Shown here: in pieces, positions 18,999-22,994 of the stretch
Numbering within the stretch: the first letter of the stretch is position 1
How the letters are laid out: each line of letters opens with the position of its first letter
From: an archaeon
Lineage (GTDB): Archaea > EX4484-52 > B79-G9
Direction of reading: 5' to 3'
NCBI GenBank assembly: GCA_030594585.1
Contig: JAUVEX010000002.1
Span: forward strand, 1 to 22,994
DNA length: 22,994 bases
Notes under the pieces: model-generated
Told to the model about the DNA's origin: nothing
Databases searched by the model: none
The model's input: only the letters and a program-made list of their open reading frames with translations
Translations under genes and position numbers: made by a program

Positions 18999-21695
18999 AT
19001 GAATATTATGGCAAAAATCATGTTTCTTGTAATTACGGCAGTATATGTTTTAGGCGCTCCTTTTGCGCTTGCAGCAACACATACAGTCGATTTGGATCTT
19101 ACCACAACAACTGCTGCTGTGTGTCCGAGTAACACAGATCACATAATCGGGACAATTGAAAACACAGGAACCGAACAAGACACATATACACTCTCAGCAG
19201 ATAATGATTGGGCAACTATTGCGCCCGACAAGATAACACTAAATTCCGGCCAAAAAAGCGAATTTCATGTTTATATAACCCCTTCTGACATTAATGCAGA
19301 ACCAACAGAATACCCTATAGAAATAAAAGCATTTTCTTTAAATGCACAGGATTCTGAAACCATAACTCTTGATCTTCTAAAGTGCCATGGCGTTGGTATT
19401 GTTTTTGATAAGACTGTTGATACTTCCTGCCTTACCGACAGGGCAATATTTACAATGGATATCACCAATTACGGAACTGTTGAAGAAACATTTGACTTAA
19501 CCACAACAACAGGTATACTGTCTAAAAAAACCATTGTTCTTGATTCAGGCATGACTGAAACAGTAGAGCTTAGTGTTGATGTAACCAAAGAAAAAGAAAA
19601 TGTTTTTGTAGAAGCACAATCAAGAAACTCTTATGCTGCGATAACAGAAATTGTGGACATTGTTGGCGTAAACTGCTACGATGCAAAACTAAATGTTTTC
19701 CCTGAAACAAAAACAATGTGTGTTGACGAAGAATCAACATATACTGTAGAAATAATAAACCACGGAACAAAAGATGATACTTATGCACTTGAAACAAATT
19801 TCGGTGAGCTTTCAGACACAGAAATAAGCATCCCTGCAGGAGAGACAAAAACAACAACGCTAACTGTCTTTCCAATAGATATGGGGGATTATGACATCAA
19901 TGTAGCTGCAAATTCCATTCATACAATCATGAGCGCAAAAGCAAAGCTTAGCTCAATTAACTGCAAAGGAATCGCAGTTCTTGCAATACCTCCTGAATTG
20001 TCTGTATGTAAAGGGTCAACTGCAAGATATCTTATCACTATGAAAAACATAGGAAGCAGGGCAGACACATTCACAATTGAAACAAATATGGGTGATATTG
20101 TAGATAGTGTGCTGGATATTGATTCAGGTGAGGTAAAAGACACATATCTTGAAATAGACACAAACGGTCTTGATTTCACCACATATGATTTTACAGTAAC
20201 TGCGGCATCCACCATAGAAGATTCTGTAAAAGGCACACTCGTAGTTGAAAACTGCTATGGTCTTGACATATCTGTGGAGGAAAACACAAAGAGCGTATGC
20301 CCTGCAAAAGATGCCAAATACTTATTCACATTAAAAAATACCGGAAAAAATGACGACACATATAACTTGTCTGTTGACAACGGTTTAGGTGTGTTTTCAG
20401 AAGACTCAGTAACTGTTGATGCATTCAGCGAAAAAACAGTTGAGCTTTTCGTTGCAACTGCTTTTGAAGATGCCATGAACAAAGAGTTGACTGTCACTGC
20501 AACATCCCTGCATGTCTTAGAAACAGAAGACCTTGTAATTGGCTTCAAAGAAAAAGACGAATGCTATGGATATTCAATGAGCATAAACCCTGCAATAATT
20601 GAAACAGAAGAATATAAAGGATACATTTACACGGCAACAATCACAAACACAGGGCTTTACAGCTCAGAATACTCTTTTGAGGTTGACGGACCCGAATGGG
20701 TTACTGTAGCACCTGAAGCAACAGCAATTGATGCCGGAGAAAAAGATGAAACATTCATCTATGCAGCACCCCCTTACGGAACAACTACAGGGGCTTATAC
20801 TATAACACTTTCTTCTAAAAACAAGGAAGGCATTATCAAAAGCGCTACTGTTCAGATGACTGTTGGAGGAGCAACACCAGAAGATATACCTGTTGCAGAT
20901 GATGAACCAGCAGAGGTGACTGGAACAGAAACATACACCGCTAATGTAAACACAACAGAAGAGCACTTAATCGATGATGAAACTATTTCAATTACAACTG
21001 CGAGCTACACCACAATTGGTGGCGTAAAAAAATCATTTGACATCGGTTTTGAGACCGGGTCTTTTATTGTACATATCGGTGATACAAGAGTTGAGTATGA
21101 AAACCCGGAAATAGGTACAAACATATACGAAGTCCTTGTTGATGACACACTATATGAACTTGCGATAGATTTCATTGAAGCAAACACAACAACAAACACA
21201 TACGCGTTTAATGTAGTTGGTATTGAAGTCACTGAAAACTATGAAGCAGAAACAACTGTTCCTGTGGATGATGTACCGGAAGAAAGCAAATCTTCCTCAA
21301 AACTCGTGTATGCGATTGTTATTGGAATCATAATAATTCTTCTGATACTTTTCGGTCCGGAAGCAGTTGATCTTATCTTCAAAGATGAGGAAGAAGAAAA
21401 GCCGACATTCGGAATTGCAGGCATTGGCCCTAAAAGAGAAGCAACACTTAAAAAAGAAGGAATAACAACTGTTGAAGAACTGTCAAACTGTGATGCAACG
21501 GATGTTGCCACAATACTTGGAGTATCTTCTGTCCAGGCAAAAAAATACATAAATGCTGCTGCAAAAAAAGTGCGCGCAACAAAAAAGGAAGAGAAAAAAG
21601 AAGAGAAACCCAAGGAAGAAAAAAAGCCTGCTAAAAAGAAAAAAGAAGAAAAAGAAGTCAAGGATGAAATAAAAGACATTCTTGACAACATCTAA
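18999..21695 (+). CDS. Large anchored surface protein with Cys-ladder beta domains and cytoplasmic HhH domain
   Basis: The 898-residue protein has a signal peptide (about 1-25, ending FALAA), about six tandem COG1470/NEW3-like beta domains of about 97 residues, a Thr/Glu-rich stalk, a TM (about 767-787) and a cytoplasmic part. Cysteines are strictly periodic: C42, then pairs C129/C144, C226/C241, C322/C337 and C419/C434 (each C-x14-C), then C522. This fits one disulfide per domain (42-129, 144-226, and so on) with none left over. The cytoplasmic part has a helix-hairpin-helix-like domain (about 804-857, FGIAGIGPKREATLKKEGIT then VATILGVSSVQAKKY) and a Lys/Glu-rich tail. HhH usually binds DNA or proteins, which is unusual under a surface protein. 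A wall-like or S-layer-associated role is inferred. Confidence 0.78.
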   Translation: MNIMAKIMFLVITAVYVLGAPFALAATHTVDLDLTTTTAAVCPSNTDHIIGTIENTGTEQDTYTLSADNDWATIAPDKITLNSGQKSEFHVYITPSDINAEPTEYPIEIKAFSLNAQDSETITLDLLKCHGVGIVFDKTVDTSCLTDRAIFTMDITNYGTVEETFDLTTTTGILSKKTIVLDSGMTETVELSVDVTKEKENVFVEAQSRNSYAAITEIVDIVGVNCYDAKLNVFPETKTMCVDEESTYTVEIINHGTKDDTYALETNFGELSDTEISIPAGETKTTTLTVFPIDMGDYDINVAANSIHTIMSAKAKLSSINCKGIAVLAIPPELSVCKGSTARYLITMKNIGSRADTFTIETNMGDIVDSVLDIDSGEVKDTYLEIDTNGLDFTTYDFTVTAASTIEDSVKGTLVVENCYGLDISVEENTKSVCPAKDAKYLFTLKNTGKNDDTYNLSVDNGLGVFSEDSVTVDAFSEKTVELFVATAFEDAMNKELTVTATSLHVLETEDLVIGFKEKDECYGYSMSINPAIIETEEYKGYIYTATITNTGLYSSEYSFEVDGPEWVTVAPEATAIDAGEKDETFIYAAPPYGTTTGAYTITLSSKNKEGIIKSATVQMTVGGATPEDIPVADDEPAEVTGTETYTANVNTTEEHLIDDETISITTASYTTIGGVKKSFDIGFETGSFIVHIGDTRVEYENPEIGTNIYEVLVDDTLYELAIDFIEANTTTNTYAFNVVGIEVTENYEAETTVPVDDVPEESKSSSKLVYAIVIGIIIILLILFGPEAVDLIFKDEEEEKPTFGIAGIGPKREATLKKEGITTVEELSNCDATDVATILGVSSVQAKKYINAAAKKVRATKKEEKKEEKPKEEKKPAKKKKEEKEVKDEIKDILDNI

Positions 21696-21704
21696 ATTCT
21701 TTTG

Positions 21705-21736
21705 GGTAACGCTTGTTACCTACCTCTTTAATTTTT
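21705..21736 (+). terminator. Hairpin plus T-rich terminator of the Cys-ladder gene
   Basis: GGTAAC-GCTT-GTTACC (21705-21720) is a perfect 6-pair stem, followed within 20 bases by CTTTAATTTTT. It lies ten bases past the stop codon and resembles an intrinsic terminator. Confidence 0.55.
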
Positions 21737-21737
21737 A

Positions 21738-21838
21738 AAAATCATGAAATTTGGGTTCATTTGATGTATTTCAAGCTTTTCAACCTTGGTGGTTGAAAAT
21801 CATGAAATTTGGGTTCATTTGATGTATTTCAAGCTTTT
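21738..21838. repeat. Perfect 43-base direct repeat with hairpin spacer between convergent genes
   Basis: Positions 21738-21780 and 21796-21838 are identical over 43 bases (starting AAAATCATGAAATTTGGG and ending TATTTCAAGCTTTT). The 15-base spacer extends a short way into both copies as an inverted repeat, TTTTCAACC (21777-21785) with GGTTGAAAA (21791-21799). Each copy also has internal TGAAAT/ATTTCA. No coding is seen. It may be a duplicated terminator, a repeat element or a recent tandem duplication. Confidence 0.75.
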
Positions 21839-21869
21839 TAATTGTTTTGATGATATGGATTATACACAA

Positions 21870-22994
21870 TTAAAAATCAGAAAGACTTTTCTGCGGCATT
21901 TTAAACTCTGATGTTGCTTTATTTTTATCTTCTTCGCTAAAAACAGCATAGCCATATTCACCGTCATACCCCGGCGCAACTTTTATATCCCCATTCCGGT
22001 TGTCGATTATTGCCTTTGAAAGCTCTTTTGTTATTATTGTTTCAAGCTGTTCTTTCGGTGCTTCAAGAAGGACGGCCATCTCGCTTCCGAATTTTTCTAT
22101 TAGTGGATTATAAATTGCCCAAACTCTCTTTGTGGCGATACCTGAAATGCCGTAAAGCTTTGATATTATTTCAGATAGCGGCAGCATTGTCTTAAATGGT
22201 ATTGCACCTTCAGGCTTGAAACCAACAGGCCTGTCTGCAAGCTCTTCAATTCTATGAAGAACACCAATAGTCAGGGACTTTCCGCAGACAGGGCAAATGT
22301 TTTTGTATTTTATTGAATCTTCCGGGCTGAAGCAAACATTACAGTTCCTATGGCCGTCAAAATGGTATTTTCCGTAATTGGGGTCCACTTCTATTGTGCA
22401 CTCCATTTTCTTGTCTCTAATGGCTTCTATAAGCCCGTTGTACGACAATTTTTCAATATTAATAACATTGGCTTCCCGTCCTATTCTCCACGGCCAGAAG
22501 CTGTGAAGGTCGGAATTAGATATCATTGTGTATTTGTCCAATTGCGAGAGTCTCCAGTTCATGGCAGGGTCGCTTGAAAGCCCTGTCTCAAGCGCAAAAA
22601 TATGCTTTGTCTGATCGCGGAAGCAGTCCTCGATTTTGTCGAACCCTGATTTGTCGCCGAAAAGGGAGAACCAAGGCGTCCAGATATGCGCCGGTATTAT
22701 GTGTATGTCTTTTGATATTTTTTTCAGGTCTTCAACCATCTCATACGACGGATATTTCCCGAAAATCGGCCTGCCGTCTGATGCGAGTTTTCCTTTTTTT
22801 GAGAAATGATCATTTATTTGCTCTACGGTCTCAAAATCCGGGGCTAAAAGAACATTGTGTATCTTTCTTAATTTGCCGTCCTGTGAGTATATGTTTGACA
22901 CTTCTGCCTGAAGAACGAAGTTTATGCCTTTATTGTCTTTAAGAATGCCTGAACCATCTTCAGTTAAACTGCTTTTAAGCTCATCAAGCCATAA
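21870..22994 (-). CDS. EndoQ-type PHP-domain endonuclease, 5' end outside the window
   Basis: The frame stays open to the window edge, giving 374 visible residues; the GTG at 22901 is internal, since the family sequence continues upstream of it (NFVLQAEVSNIYSQDGK). The protein fits the PHP-domain family of endonuclease Q, which cleaves DNA 5' to deaminated bases and abasic sites. Landmarks are KIHNVLLAPD, HIIPAHIWTPWFS and MISNSDLHSFWPWRIGREA of the PHP metal site, then a Cys4 zinc finger (CNVC...CPVC) and the conserved HRIEELADRPVGFKPEGAIPF-type region. A C-terminal extension includes an HhH-like GISGIATKRVWAIY segment. The missing part should hold the first PHP histidines. It converges on the surface-protein gene. 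Confidence 0.9.
   Translation of the reverse strand, partial: LWLDELKSSLTEDGSGILKDNKGINFVLQAEVSNIYSQDGKLRKIHNVLLAPDFETVEQINDHFSKKGKLASDGRPIFGKYPSYEMVEDLKKISKDIHIIPAHIWTPWFSLFGDKSGFDKIEDCFRDQTKHIFALETGLSSDPAMNWRLSQLDKYTMISNSDLHSFWPWRIGREANVINIEKLSYNGLIEAIRDKKMECTIEVDPNYGKYHFDGHRNCNVCFSPEDSIKYKNICPVCGKSLTIGVLHRIEELADRPVGFKPEGAIPFKTMLPLSEIISKLYGISGIATKRVWAIYNPLIEKFGSEMAVLLEAPKEQLETIITKELSKAIIDNRNGDIKVAPGYDGEYGYAVFSEEDKNKATSEFKMPQKSLSDF

Noticed and set aside
21738..21838. CRISPR array
   Set aside because: Only two 43-base repeats with a 15-base palindromic spacer; repeat and spacer lengths do not fit and no cas genes are near.
22899..22901. GTG at 22901 as the start of the EndoQ-type gene
   Set aside because: The frame continues to the window edge with family-like residues upstream, so the true start lies beyond the window.

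Overview
This AT-rich window is archaeal. The gene set includes TruD, archaeal-type Pth2, an EndoQ-type PHP endonuclease, an AmmeMemoRadiSam-type radical SAM enzyme, a membrane-bound winged-helix regulator, and two large surface proteins with a signal peptide and a C-terminal anchor. Many starts have a TATA-like box about 24-36 bases upstream, often with no leader, or a GGTG-type ribosome binding site. Small TM proteins and many orphan families would suit a DPANN-like or other poorly described lineage, but nothing here fixes the taxonomy. I recognised no rRNA, tRNA, CRISPR array or transposase.

Layout. (1) 1-2394 looks like an accessory island: a methyltransferase gene and an MNT-HEPN toxin-antitoxin module, a HEPN C-terminal remnant, and three related short repeats. 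(2) 2395-3503 holds a Lys-rich one-TM protein abutting a DUF5658-like membrane protein, then an orphan protein with a paralog at 12583. (3) 3504-5222 is very AT-rich and holds two small winged-helix genes, four copies of a 16-base near-palindrome (TGGGAA-N4-NTCCCA-like) and other inverted repeats. (4) 5223-10920 is a tight five-gene run: a membrane domain fused to Pth2, a GT2 glycosyltransferase, a membrane-tethered thioredoxin-like protein, and two GT39/PMT-like multi-TM glycosyltransferases. A Cys-rich single-TM protein follows. (5) 11324-16837 has TruD, the second orphan paralog, a one-component membrane regulator, an orphan gene, the radical SAM enzyme and a CNNM/CorC protein. (6) 17016-21695 encodes two large surface proteins. 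One has a Tyr/Asp-rich Cys-bounded segment. The other has tandem beta domains with regularly spaced cysteines, a TM and a cytoplasmic helix-hairpin-helix domain. (7) A hairpin with a T-tract and a 43-base direct repeat separate this from a 5'-truncated EndoQ gene.

Working together (inference). Regions 4-6 read as a cell-surface programme: polyprenol-linked glycosyltransferases, a thiol protein outside the membrane, a Cys-rich membrane protein, and sequon- and Cys-bearing surface proteins as plausible substrates. Regions 1 and 3 are the regulatory and mobile-looking parts. The least-explained elements are the operator cluster around the winged-helix genes, the membrane-Pth2 fusion, the Cys-ladder/HhH surface protein and the orphan paralog pair.
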